Source: Micromonospora rubida
GTDB taxonomy: Bacteria; Actinomycetota; Actinomycetes; Mycobacteriales; Micromonosporaceae
DNA length: 64,000 nucleotides
Reading direction: 5' to 3'
Assembly (NCBI RefSeq): GCF_009908295.1
Contig: NZ_JAAALO010000002.1
Coordinates: 533,490 to 597,489, forward strand
Within the stretch, counting starts at the first letter, position 1; each line of letters starts with the position of its first letter. The notes under the pieces are model-generated. The model searched no databases, had not been told where the DNA came from, and saw nothing but the letters and a program-made list of their open reading frames with translations. The position numbers and the translations under genes are program-made. Of this stretch, positions 47,514 through 54,893 are shown piece by piece.

Positions 47514-47600
47514 GCGACGTCCGTTCGACGGCGAGGCCGGGTGAGCGACGCCCGTTCGACGGCGAGGCCGGGTGAGCGACGCCCGTTCGACGGCGAGGCC
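47508..47600 (+). repeat. 31-bp tandem repeat, three copies, at the end of ybaK
   Basis: Copies at 47508-47538, 47539-47569 and 47570-47600. The last two are identical and the first has one change. The ybaK stop codon is in copy 1. Each unit ends GTTCGACGGCGAGGCC. The period equals that of the array at 41598 but the sequence is unrelated. Confidence 0.9.
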
Positions 47601-47726
47601 GGGTGGACGCCACGACAGCCGCCGGGACGGCACCAGCCGGTGGCGTCGGTCGCCCGCGCCCGGCGGGCGGAGCCGTCGGTTCGTGCCACCGGCAGCGGGG
47701 CGGACAGCCCGGCGCGGAAACGGGAA

Positions 47727-47759
47727 CCGCCGGGTGGCCGGTGTCGGCCCACCCGGCGG
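47727..47759 (-). terminator. Terminator downstream of the 85-residue protein gene
   Basis: CCGCCGGGTGG (47727-47737) pairs with CCACCCGGCGG (47749-47759), 11 bp. It ends 8 bases past the stop codon at 47768 on the minus strand and could close the whole mau-like operon. Confidence 0.78.
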
Positions 47760-47767
47760 CCTCCTGG

Positions 47768-48025
47768 TCAGCCGCGGGTGCTGACCCGCTGGATGTTGAC
47801 CACACCCTCCTCGTCGAAGACCTCGAGGATCTGGGTGGAGAAGCTGCGCTGACCGCGTCGGGTCAACGTGACGCCCTCCTGGACGCGAACCCGGTCGGCC
47901 CTGTTGTGCGAGGCGAAGACGTCGACGGGCTCACCGTTGCGGATGTCCGCGCAGATGTGGATGGTCTGCGTACCGTCGGCCTCGTCGCTGACGACGACGA
48001 GGCCGCGGTCGATGGGTAGTTTCAC
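47768..48025 (-). CDS. Conserved-looking small protein of unknown function
   Basis: Codes for 85 residues, acidic and compact, probably a small beta-barrel or sandwich: GLVVVSDEADGTQTIHICAD, then DVFASHNRADRVRVQEGVTL and TQILEVFDEEGVVNIQRVST. No signal peptide and one Cys. The GTG at 48025 has AAAGGGG upstream. I do not recognise the family. It is the last gene before a terminator and lies 89 bp downstream of the Tat mini-protein gene, so it may be part of the same transcript. Confidence 0.65.
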   Translation of the reverse strand: MKLPIDRGLVVVSDEADGTQTIHICADIRNGEPVDVFASHNRADRVRVQEGVTLTRRGQRSFSTQILEVFDEEGVVNIQRVSTRG

Positions 48026-48114
48026 TGCAGGACCCCTTTCCTCTCAGAGGTAGCGGTTTGCGGGGTTTCCGATGGGTGCGACGGCCCGGCCGCGACGGGC
48101 GAGGCCGGGGCCCG

Positions 48115-48429
48115 TCAGCCGTACTGGCAGGAGGCGGCCGACCCCACGGTGGTGCCGCCGGACTTCTTCTCGCAGCACTGGCACCAGAGGAAGCCGCCGG
48201 AGGTGGTGCACGACCAGGTGTAGTTCGTGGCCGCGCTGCAGTTGCTGAAAGTGACGTTCGGCGGGACGAAGACCAAATTGCAGCACTGGTAGTTGGCGGC
48301 CATCGCCGGGGTCGACCGGGCGAAGACGGCGCCCGAGGTGACCAGGCCCACCGCGCCCAGTTTGGCGAGGAACCCCCGCCGGGACCCGCCACCGCGGGAC
48401 CGGGGTGCCTCGCGTTCGTCGTCGCTCAT
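48115..48429 (-). CDS. Tat-exported 8-cysteine mini-protein
   Basis: Codes for 104 residues. A twin-arginine signal (SRRGFL at 16-21, hydrophobic core to about 35, AMA cleavage near 45) is followed by a mature protein of about 59 residues with eight Cys (49, 50, 64, 74, 83, 85, 86, 101) and two CC pairs. An even Cys number and Tat export suggest four disulfides made or a cofactor inserted before or during export. It recalls, in miniature, the Tat-exported Cys-rich light chain of methylamine dehydrogenase, and two Trp lie nearby (YTWSC, FLWCQCC). However, it is far shorter and I cannot assign it to that family. ATGA overlap with the thioredoxin-like gene upstream and a strong AAGGAGG site tie it to the operon as the likely substrate of the redox proteins. 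Confidence 0.78.
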   Translation of the reverse strand: MSDDEREAPRSRGGGSRRGFLAKLGAVGLVTSGAVFARSTPAMAANYQCCNLVFVPPNVTFSNCSAATNYTWSCTTSGGFLWCQCCEKKSGGTTVGSAASCQYG

Positions 48430-48968
48430 ACAGCCTCCTTAGCTGCCTGTACCGCGGCACGGACTGCCGCGACATCGCTGAACAACAATGCGGAAACCAG
48501 CCGCCCCTCTTTGATGACCAGAGCGGAGGGGCTGATCTTTACGCCGAATTGAGTGGCGACCCAGTCGCCGCCTTCATCTATGTGGTGGGGCAGTCCGTCG
48601 ATTCTGTGTCGGTCGATGAACTCCAATGCTTCGTCTCGGTGGGCCGTCGTCACGATGACGCCGAGGTTGTCGGGGTCGGGCTGGCCGGCGAGCTGCGCGG
48701 CCACGTCCTCGCAGCTCGCGCATCGCGTGCTGAGGACCAGCACCACGCGCGGGCCGCCGCTGCCGAAGCCGGCCAGCTGGCCGGGCCAGCCGCTCGGGCG
48801 CTCGCCGAACCGGGCCTGTTCGAGCGGCCGGACCCCGGTGCCGCCGGCCGGGGAGGCCGGCGAGCCTTCCAGGCCGCCGGTCCGCGCGTACAGCTCGCCG
48901 GCCAGGGCGAAGAGAAGAACGATCGCTCCCGCGAGCAGCACGGTCACGAACATGGTCAGGTAGCTCAT
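48426..48968 (-). CDS. Membrane-anchored thioredoxin-like protein (MauD-like), CxxC
   Basis: Codes for 180 residues. An N-terminal membrane helix (about 4-25) and a short linker precede a thioredoxin fold outside the membrane. The redox site is STRCASCED (C83, C86), and the cis-Pro loop is ISPSALVI. The lack of a Trp before the motif and the membrane anchor resemble MauD and TlpA/ResA-type disulfide reductases. It overlaps the mini-protein gene by 4 bases, so the enzyme and its presumed substrate are coupled. It is related to the second thioredoxin-like protein at 50104. Confidence 0.85.
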   Translation of the reverse strand: MSYLTMFVTVLLAGAIVLLFALAGELYARTGGLEGSPASPAGGTGVRPLEQARFGERPSGWPGQLAGFGSGGPRVVLVLSTRCASCEDVAAQLAGQPDPDNLGVIVTTAHRDEALEFIDRHRIDGLPHHIDEGGDWVATQFGVKISPSALVIKEGRLVSALLFSDVAAVRAAVQAAKEAV

Positions 48969-48981
48969 TCCGGCCCTTCCT

Positions 48982-49410
48982 TCATCCCGTCGTGGCGGCG
49001 GTCCGTCGTGTCGCCGGATCGGCGACTGGGGTGGCTGGGTGCAGCGGCGACTCGGCCTTGGCCGCTCCGCCGAACATGACCCGGGTCCATCCGCCGGCGT
49101 AGCAGAAGACGCCGCAGGTGGTGGTGATGCCGAACCTGCCCGGCGCCCGGGAGGCCCCGACGTGCCGCGGGATCCCGCCCATCGAGTAGACGCTGTCCAG
49201 GTCCTGCCACAGCGAGATGCTCAGCACCACCCGCTGCCGCCAGTCCACCAGCACCTTGATGCCGAGGTAGCCGGTGGCCTGCCGACGGACGTGCCGCTTG
49301 AGCCGCAGGTGCATCAGCAGGATGAGCAGAACCTTGGGCAGGGTGTGGCAGGTGAACCGCGTGACCACCACCTGCCCCTTGGCCGGGTCCGGCTCCAGCA
49401 GCGGCGTCAT
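48982..49410 (-). CDS. Soluble protein, possible ABM-like fold, in the mau-like operon
   Basis: A protein of 142 residues without a signal peptide. Its middle (TGYLGIKVLVDWRQRVVLSI then SLWQDLDSVYSMG and IPRHVGA) has the pattern of dimeric alpha/beta barrels of the antibiotic-biosynthesis monooxygenase/DUF3291 type. A TCGVFCYAGG segment with two Cys comes after it, and the last 30 residues are disordered. The ATG at 49410 overlaps the stop of the membrane protein by four bases. A role in oxidising or modifying the mini-protein is possible but only inferred from position. Confidence 0.7.
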   Translation of the reverse strand: MTPLLEPDPAKGQVVVTRFTCHTLPKVLLILLMHLRLKRHVRRQATGYLGIKVLVDWRQRVVLSISLWQDLDSVYSMGGIPRHVGASRAPGRFGITTTCGVFCYAGGWTRVMFGGAAKAESPLHPATPVADPATRRTAATTG

Positions 49411-49979
49411 GCCTGGACCACGGCCACGACGAGGGACAGCGCCACGGCCAGGATCGTCACGCCCGAGGCCCGTCTCGCCCGTACCACCCATTTCCGGCTC
49501 CTCCTTTCCGGTAGGTCGGCGTGCTTGGACATGCTCCAGAGCGAGACCAGCAGGCTCGCGACGAGCACGACGCAGAGGAGGAGGATCGGCGCCGAGGCCG
49601 GATCGACCAGCAGGACGGCCGCCAGCGCGAGCCAGATCAGGGACACGGTCTTCTGCGTGGTGAAGAGCAGTCCCAGGTCGATGCCCCAGACCACGCCGAG
49701 CGTCCCGCCGGGGAGCGTGCGGACCAGTCGCTGGGGCACCTGCCGCCAGATGTGCGGCGTACGGTCACGGAGGTCGGCGACGCCGAGCCAGACGGCGACC
49801 GCGGCCAACAGCGCCAGCCGCAGCGGTTCGGGCAGCAACTGCTGGAGCAGCATGCCCGCGAGGAACACCGGGATCGCGAGGAGCACGCCGGCGATCACCC
49901 CGCCGACCGCGAGGCCGACCAGGAACCGGACGCCCTCGAACGGGTTCCGACGCAACATGGGACCGGCGACCCCGGCCAT
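49407..49979 (-). CDS. Polytopic membrane protein in the mau-like operon
   Basis: A protein of 190 residues with about five hydrophobic helices: FLVGLAVGGVIAGVLLAI, then LALLAAVAVWLG, WGIDLGLLF, WLALAAVLLV and VTILAVALSLVV. Only one Cys lies within a helix and none near a conserved pair, so it is not a CcdA/DsbD type electron carrier. It could be an anchor or channel for the system. ATG at 49979 is chosen as GAGG lies seven bases before; the GTG at 49985 is too close. The ribosome site overlaps the stop codon of the 19-residue peptide gene. Confidence 0.72.
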   Translation of the reverse strand: MAGVAGPMLRRNPFEGVRFLVGLAVGGVIAGVLLAIPVFLAGMLLQQLLPEPLRLALLAAVAVWLGVADLRDRTPHIWRQVPQRLVRTLPGGTLGVVWGIDLGLLFTTQKTVSLIWLALAAVLLVDPASAPILLLCVVLVASLLVSLWSMSKHADLPERRSRKWVVRARRASGVTILAVALSLVVAVVQA

Positions 49980-49988
49980 GGACACGCC

Positions 49989-50048
49989 TCAAGGGCTGAG
50001 GGCCTGCAGCATGGCTCCTGTTATGCCGAGAACGACCCAGACGATCAT
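49989..50048 (-). CDS. 19-residue hydrophobic micropeptide
   Basis: An ORF of 20 codons with an ideal ribosome site (AAGGAG seven bases before ATG 50048) coding for MIVWVVLGITGAMLQALSP, a single predicted membrane helix. It lies within the operon, 9 bases before the next start, and its TGA falls in the neighbour's ribosome site. It could be a small subunit of the membrane complex or a translational coupler. Confidence 0.6.
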   Translation of the reverse strand: MIVWVVLGITGAMLQALSP

Positions 50049-50103
50049 GGCGACGCTCCTTCTCGACGTGCGGACGGTCGGTCGCGCGGCGGGGCGCTGT
50101 CGC

Positions 50104-50631
50104 TCAGACCCGCTGCCGGGTGGGGGACACGGTGGCCCGCAACAGGGTGAAGTCGGTGAACGCCAGGGCGGAGATGAGCATCCCGTCGCGGAAGACGAGC
50201 GCCGCAGGGCTGATGGCGATGCCGAACTCCCCCCGCACCCAGTCACCGCCCTCGTCGACGTGGTGGGGAAGCCGGGCCAGTCCGTTGGCCGCCACGAACT
50301 CCGCGCCGACGACGGCGTCGCCGGTGGAGACGACCACCGCGACGTCAGCCACGTCGGACCCGCCGACGAGTTGGTCGGCGACCTTTCGGCAACTGGAGCA
50401 GGCTGTGCTCAACACGAGGACGATCCGCAGCGGCCCTTCGCCGGCCCCGGACAGGCCGGCCGGCCAGGTGGACGGAGTGGTGCCGATCCGGGCCTCCTCC
50501 AGCAGGCGTACCCCGCTGGTCCCGGCGGCGGCCCCGCCGCCCGACCGGGTCGAGAGCTGGCCGAGCATCGCGAAGAGCACCACCACGGCGCCGGCCAGGA
50601 CCAGGAGGGCGAACCCGAACACATAACCCAT
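50104..50631 (-). CDS. Membrane-anchored thioredoxin-like protein, CSSC
   Basis: A protein of 175 residues of the same design as the one at 48426: N-terminal helix (about 3-24), linker, and thioredoxin fold with STACSSCRK (C78, C81) and ISPAALVF. The two share GVRLLEEARIG/GVRPLEQARFG and LPHHVDEGGDWV/LPHHIDEGGDWV blocks, showing an internal duplication in the operon. The ATG at 50631 is supported by GAGGAG seven bases upstream. Its partner is probably the MauE-like protein just before it. Confidence 0.85.
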   Translation of the reverse strand: MGYVFGFALLVLAGAVVVLFAMLGQLSTRSGGGAAAGTSGVRLLEEARIGTTPSTWPAGLSGAGEGPLRIVLVLSTACSSCRKVADQLVGGSDVADVAVVVSTGDAVVGAEFVAANGLARLPHHVDEGGDWVRGEFGIAISPAALVFRDGMLISALAFTDFTLLRATVSPTRQRV

Positions 50632-50642
50632 CGATGCACTCC

Positions 50643-51182
50643 TCAGTCGTGGGCGGCCGGGGTCGGCCGGGCGCGGATCAGGTCGCGGACCATGTCCCGC
50701 CAGGTCCAGACGACAATGGCCACCGCGAGGCCGGCGGTGCCGACCGGCAGCAGGTCGGGGCGCGGGAGGCCGCCCGGGCCGTACCGCAGGACGATGATCG
50801 CGGCGGCGACGAGCGCGAGCCCGCTGAGCACGGAGCCGGCCCCCAGCGGACGGCTCTCCGGCCGCCCGAAGCAGCCGCACGGCGCGCGCAGGCCCCGGGC
50901 CCGGCCGAGCAGACCCGCCCCGGCGAAGGCCAGGCCGAGTACGCCGGCGAGCAGGGCGCCGGTCGGGCGCAGGACCGGGACGAGCAGGGCGATCGCGACG
51001 AACGTCTCCGCCAGGGCCAGCAGGCGGACGACCCGTCGCGCCACCGGGTCGGCCAGCCGCAGCAGCCCCGCGACCGCCTCGCGGGCGTGCTCGGGGGCGA
51101 CGAGCTTGCCGAGCCCGGCGCAGAGGTGGACGGCTGCGGTGGCGCAGGCGACGACGCCCACGGCAACGGCGGCCGTCGTCAT
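50643..51182 (-). CDS. MauE/DoxX-like membrane protein
   Basis: A protein of 179 residues with four hydrophobic helices and the PCGCFG motif at about 101-106 (C102, C104) that marks the MauE/VKOR-related redox membrane family. MauE is needed to mature methylamine dehydrogenase, where it passes redox equivalents across the membrane to MauD. The ATG at 51182 is used, lacking a good ribosome site. A 13-codon ORF (51179-51220, read on the minus strand) ends in a TGA overlapping this ATG and could couple its translation. It is the first main gene of the operon. Confidence 0.85.
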   Translation of the reverse strand: MTTAAVAVGVVACATAAVHLCAGLGKLVAPEHAREAVAGLLRLADPVARRVVRLLALAETFVAIALLVPVLRPTGALLAGVLGLAFAGAGLLGRARGLRAPCGCFGRPESRPLGAGSVLSGLALVAAAIIVLRYGPGGLPRPDLLPVGTAGLAVAIVVWTWRDMVRDLIRARPTPAAHD

Positions 51183-51606
51183 GACGGCGGGAACGTGCTC
51201 AGGGCGCAGTTCATCGACATGTGGTGACCCCCGTTCGCTGACCGGCGTCCCGTGCCGGCACCGGCGGTTGCGTCCACCATGGACGGTCACCGCAAGTGGC
51301 AACAGTCTTACGCACCGAGTTGCACGGGGTCAATATTCCATCGATGGGTATTTATTAATTTCCGTGCACCTTCCATGGCGGCGACCACCCCGACCGGACC
51401 GATGACGGAGCGTGTCGAGCGCGTTCCCGAATCGTTACCGTCCGCGATGAACTCTTGACCTCCGCGGCCTTGTGCGACAGATCCGCCAAACAATAGGTTG
51501 CCGGAGACAACAAAGGTCGCCGTCAGCAACCACCACCAGGCCCTGTCGCGCGCGCGTCACCACCAGGCACCCTCGAGTTCCGTCCCCCTCGAAAGGACCC
51601 GTGCAC
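51183..51606. other. Divergent control region of the mau-like operon and sugar importer
   Basis: This 420-bp spacer includes a patch (about 51330-51375) much richer in A/T than anything around it, with ATATTCC and TATTTATTAATTT. A minus-strand promoter is proposed at 51305-51333. For the plus-strand sugar operon I see no definite promoter or operator. Confidence 0.5.
51305..51333 (-). promoter_or_regulatory. Candidate promoter of the mau-like operon
   Basis: Read on the minus strand: TTGACC (51333-51328), 17 bases, TAAGAC (51310-51305). The start would lie about 116 bases before the MauE-like ATG. Confidence 0.5.
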
Positions 51607-52695
51607 ATGCGCAGAGGGATCCTCGCCATCGCCGCGGTCGGCATGCTGACCGCCGGAAACCTCACCGCCTGCGGCGGCGACTCCGACGACACCGCCGGCC
51701 GGCCGAGGCCGAAGATCGGGGTGATCCTGCCGGACAGCGCCTCGTCGAACCGCTGGGAGGCCGCGGACCGCAAGTACCTGGCGGCCGCTTTCAAGGCGGC
51801 CGGGGTGGAGTACGACATCCAGAACGCCCATAACGACAAGGCACGCTTCGTCACCATCGCCGAGCAGATGATCACCAACGGGGTCACCGCCCTGATGATC
51901 ACCAATCTCGACTCGGGCACCGGCAAGGCCGTCCTGGACAAGGCCACCCAGCGGGGGGTCGCCACGATCGACTACGACCGGCCCACCCTGGGCGGCTCCG
52001 CGCAGTACTACGTCAGCTTCGACAACGTCTCCGTGGGCAGGCTCCAGGGCGAGGGCCTGGTCAAGTGCCTGGCCGAGAAGGGCGGGCAGAAGCCGGTGGT
52101 CGTCGAGCTGAACGGCGCACCGACCGACAACAACGCGGCCCAGCTCAAGGAGGGCTACGACTCCGTCCTCGGGCCGAGATACGACGCACGGGAATACGTC
52201 AAGGGGCCGGACCAGTCGGTGCCCGAGTGGAACAACACCACCGGCGGCACCATCTTCGAGCAGATGCTGACCCAGACCGGTGGCAAGATCGACGGCGTGC
52301 TCGCCGCCAACGACGGACTGGCCAACGCGGTCATCGCCGTGCTCGCGAAGAACAGGCTCAACGGCAGGGTCCCGGTCACCGGCCAGGACGCCGACGCGCA
52401 GGCCCTGCAGCACATCCTGGCCGGGGACCAGTGCATGACCGTGTACAAGCCGATCAAGGCCGAGGCCGAGGCCGCGGCCGCGCTGGCCATCGCGCTGGCC
52501 AGGGGCGAGAAGAGGAAGACCGACCAGAGCTTCCGGGACACCGCGGGCAACCGGGACGTCCCGGCCGTGCTGCTGGAGGCCCAACCGATAACCAGGGAGA
52601 CGGTGAAGAACGTCATCGCGGACGGCTTCGTCGACAGGAACGCCGTCTGCACCGAGAAGTACGTCGCGCTCTGCGCCAAGATCGGCTTGAGCTGA
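51607..52695 (+). CDS. Sugar ABC transporter substrate-binding lipoprotein (XylF-like)
   Basis: A periplasmic-binding-protein type 1 lipoprotein of 362 residues. The lipobox LTAC places the lipidated Cys at residue 22. The two-lobed fold opens with KIGVILPDSASSNRWEAADR and contains the NLDSGTG, IDYDRP and NDGLANAV loops of the xylose/ribose family. It captures a pentose or related sugar for the importer genes downstream. The ATG at 51607 has AAAGGA upstream. The GTG two codons earlier would be too near that site. It is followed by ATPase, permease and a ROK regulator in the same direction. Confidence 0.92.
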   Translation: MRRGILAIAAVGMLTAGNLTACGGDSDDTAGRPRPKIGVILPDSASSNRWEAADRKYLAAAFKAAGVEYDIQNAHNDKARFVTIAEQMITNGVTALMITNLDSGTGKAVLDKATQRGVATIDYDRPTLGGSAQYYVSFDNVSVGRLQGEGLVKCLAEKGGQKPVVVELNGAPTDNNAAQLKEGYDSVLGPRYDAREYVKGPDQSVPEWNNTTGGTIFEQMLTQTGGKIDGVLAANDGLANAVIAVLAKNRLNGRVPVTGQDADAQALQHILAGDQCMTVYKPIKAEAEAAAALAIALARGEKRKTDQSFRDTAGNRDVPAVLLEAQPITRETVKNVIADGFVDRNAVCTEKYVALCAKIGLS

Positions 52696-52820
52696 GCCGG
52701 TCGGTCCCGGCCCGTGTCGGATGTGACACCCTCTTGCCCGGCCGTCGGACACTTCCGTCGTGTCGGACGGCCCGTCCGGTGGGCCTCCGACCGTCGGACA
52801 CCTACGCGAAGGAGACCACC

Positions 52821-53627
52821 GTGTCGGGGACCCCCCTGCTGGAGCTGCGCGGAGTCGACAAGAGCTTCGGCCCCGTACAGGTCCTTCACGACGTCGCCTT
52901 CTCAGTCCATCCGGGCGAGGTGACCGCCCTCGTCGGCGACAACGGCGCCGGCAAGTCGACGCTGGTCAAGTGCATCAGCGGCATCCACGGCACCGACGCC
53001 GGCGAATACTTCTTCGAGGGCCAGCCGGTGACCATCAACGGCCCCCGGGACGCCGCCGCCCTGGGCATCGAGGTCGTCTACCAGGACCTCGCCCTCTGCG
53101 ACAACCTCGACATCGTGCAGAACATGTTCCTCGGCCGGGAACGGCGCTCGGGCCTGGTGCTCGACGAGCCGGCCATGGAGGAAGAGGCGGCCCGGACCCT
53201 CGCCTCGCTGTCGGTGAAGACGATCAGCTCGCTGCGGCAGCACGTCTCCAGCCTCTCCGGCGGCCAGCGCCAGACGGTGGCGATCACCAAGGCGGTGCTC
53301 TGGAACAGCAGGCTGGTCATCCTCGACGAGCCGACGGCGGCGCTCGGCCTGGCCCAGACCGCCCAGGTGCTCGAACTGGTCCGGCGACTGGCCGACAACG
53401 GGCTGGCCGTCGTCCTCATCTCGCACAACATGAACGACGTCTTCGCGGTGTCGGACCGGATCGCGACGCTCTACCTCGGCCAGATGGTCGCCCAGGTCAG
53501 GACGACCGACGTCACACACGCCCAGGTGGTCGAGCTGATCACCTCGGGGCGTAGCGGGAGGCTCGGCACCGCCACCGAGACCGGCAACGGTTACCTCAGC
53601 ACCAGAGTCGCGGGAGCTGCGGAATGA
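52821..53627 (+). CDS. Sugar ABC transporter ATP-binding protein, single domain
   Basis: The ATPase of the importer, 268 residues. Walker A is GDNGAGKST, the signature LSSLSGGQRQTVAI and Walker B LVILDEPTAALG. It has one ATPase domain, where the XylG/RbsA type has two fused, so it must work as a homodimer; FrcA-type importers share this. GAAGGAG at 52808-52814 supports the GTG at 52821. The stop overlaps the permease ATG by four bases. The 125-bp gap after the binding-protein gene carries GTCGGACAC at two places and might hold a regulatory or processing site. Confidence 0.92.
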   Translation: MSGTPLLELRGVDKSFGPVQVLHDVAFSVHPGEVTALVGDNGAGKSTLVKCISGIHGTDAGEYFFEGQPVTINGPRDAAALGIEVVYQDLALCDNLDIVQNMFLGRERRSGLVLDEPAMEEEAARTLASLSVKTISSLRQHVSSLSGGQRQTVAITKAVLWNSRLVILDEPTAALGLAQTAQVLELVRRLADNGLAVVLISHNMNDVFAVSDRIATLYLGQMVAQVRTTDVTHAQVVELITSGRSGRLGTATETGNGYLSTRVAGAAE

Positions 53628-54886
53628 CCACACGGACCAGGACGGTCCACACCGAACCGGTGGCCGCCGTCGGGCAACCCACCCTCAGCGGCCACGTCCA
53701 GGGCTACCTGGCCCGCCTGCGCGGGGGCGACATGGGCGCCCTGCCGGCCATCCTGGGCCTGGTCGTGCTCTGCGTGTTCTTCTCGGTCCTGCGGCCCAAC
53801 TTCCTCACCGCCGGCAACTTCGCCAACCTGTTCACCCAGGGCGCGGCCGTCGTGCTGATCGCGATGGGCCTGGTGTTCGTCCTGCTGGTGGGCGAGATCG
53901 ACCTGTCCGCCGGCTTCGCCAGCGGGGTCTGCGCGGCGGTGCTGGCCAACCTGCTGACCATCCAGGGCTACCCGTGGTACGTGGCCACCCTCGCCGCCCT
54001 CGGCACGGGCGTGCTGATCGGGCTGGCACTCGGCTTCCTCGTGACGAAGGTCGGCATCCCGTCCTTCGTGGTCACGCTGGCGGGCTTCCTCGCCTTCCAG
54101 GGCGTCATGCTGATGCTGATCAAGGGCGGCACGAGCGTCCCGGTCCAGGCCGAACCCATCGTCGCCATCGAGAACAACAACCTTCCGCCGCTGGTCGGCT
54201 GGCTGCTGGCCGCCGTGGTGGTCACCGGGTACGCCGCCTCGCAGCTGCTGCGGTACCGCAACCGCTCCGTCCGCGGGCTCGTCACGGACCCCCTGTCGGT
54301 GGTGCTGGTCCGTATCGGCACGCTCGCCGTCGGCGTCGGCGGCACCGTTCACGTGCTCAACCTCGAACGCAGCCTCAACAGCCTGATCAGCTCGAACCGG
54401 GGGATGCCGGTGGTCGTACCGTTGATCGCCCTGCTGCTCGTCGCGCTGACCTTCGTCCTGTCCCGCACCGCCTACGGGCGGCACGTGTACGCGGTCGGCG
54501 GCAACCGGGAGGCCGCCCGCCGCGCCGGCATCAGCGTCGACCGCATCCGCATCTCGGTCTTCGTGGTCTGCTCGTCCATGGCGGCGGTCGGCGGCGTCGT
54601 GGCCGCCAGCCGGTTCAGTTCCGTGGACGCCAACACCGGCGGCAGCGACGTGCTGCTGTACGCCGTCGGCGCGGCCGTGATCGGCGGCACCAGCCTCTTC
54701 GGCGGCAAGGGCCGCGTGGTGGACGCGGTGCTCGGCGGCGCGGTGGTCGCGGTGATCGACAACGGCATGGGCCTGATGAACGCGAGCTCCGGAGTGAAGT
54801 ACCTGTTCACCGGGCTGGTGCTGCTGCTGGCCGCCGGCGTCGACGCGCTCTCCCGCCGCCGTGCCGTCGCCACCGGGAACCGCTGA
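53624..54886 (+). CDS. Sugar ABC transporter permease (XylH-like)
   Basis: An integral membrane protein of 420 residues with about ten to twelve helices. It contains the branched-chain/sugar permease signature LVGEIDLSAGFASGVCAAVL and SRTAYGRHVYAVGGNREAARRAGI, a conserved loop thought to contact the ATPase. VIGGTSLFGGKGRVVDAVLG lies near the C-terminus. It forms the channel as a dimer with the ATPase encoded before it. It begins with ATGA overlap with that gene. Confidence 0.93.
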   Translation: MTTRTRTVHTEPVAAVGQPTLSGHVQGYLARLRGGDMGALPAILGLVVLCVFFSVLRPNFLTAGNFANLFTQGAAVVLIAMGLVFVLLVGEIDLSAGFASGVCAAVLANLLTIQGYPWYVATLAALGTGVLIGLALGFLVTKVGIPSFVVTLAGFLAFQGVMLMLIKGGTSVPVQAEPIVAIENNNLPPLVGWLLAAVVVTGYAASQLLRYRNRSVRGLVTDPLSVVLVRIGTLAVGVGGTVHVLNLERSLNSLISSNRGMPVVVPLIALLLVALTFVLSRTAYGRHVYAVGGNREAARRAGISVDRIRISVFVVCSSMAAVGGVVAASRFSSVDANTGGSDVLLYAVGAAVIGGTSLFGGKGRVVDAVLGGAVVAVIDNGMGLMNASSGVKYLFTGLVLLLAAGVDALSRRRAVATGNR

Positions 54887-54893
54887 ACAGCCG

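Noticed and set aside
47508..47600. CRISPR array
   Set aside because: Three direct copies without spacers, overlapping the end of ybaK.
48115..48429. Genuine methylamine dehydrogenase light chain (mauA)
   Set aside because: The mature part is about half the length of MauA and has eight Cys rather than twelve. No heavy chain, MauG or amicyanin gene is in the neighbourhood.
49407..49979. CcdA/DsbD electron-transfer protein
   Set aside because: The membrane topology fits loosely, but the conserved membrane Cys pair is missing.
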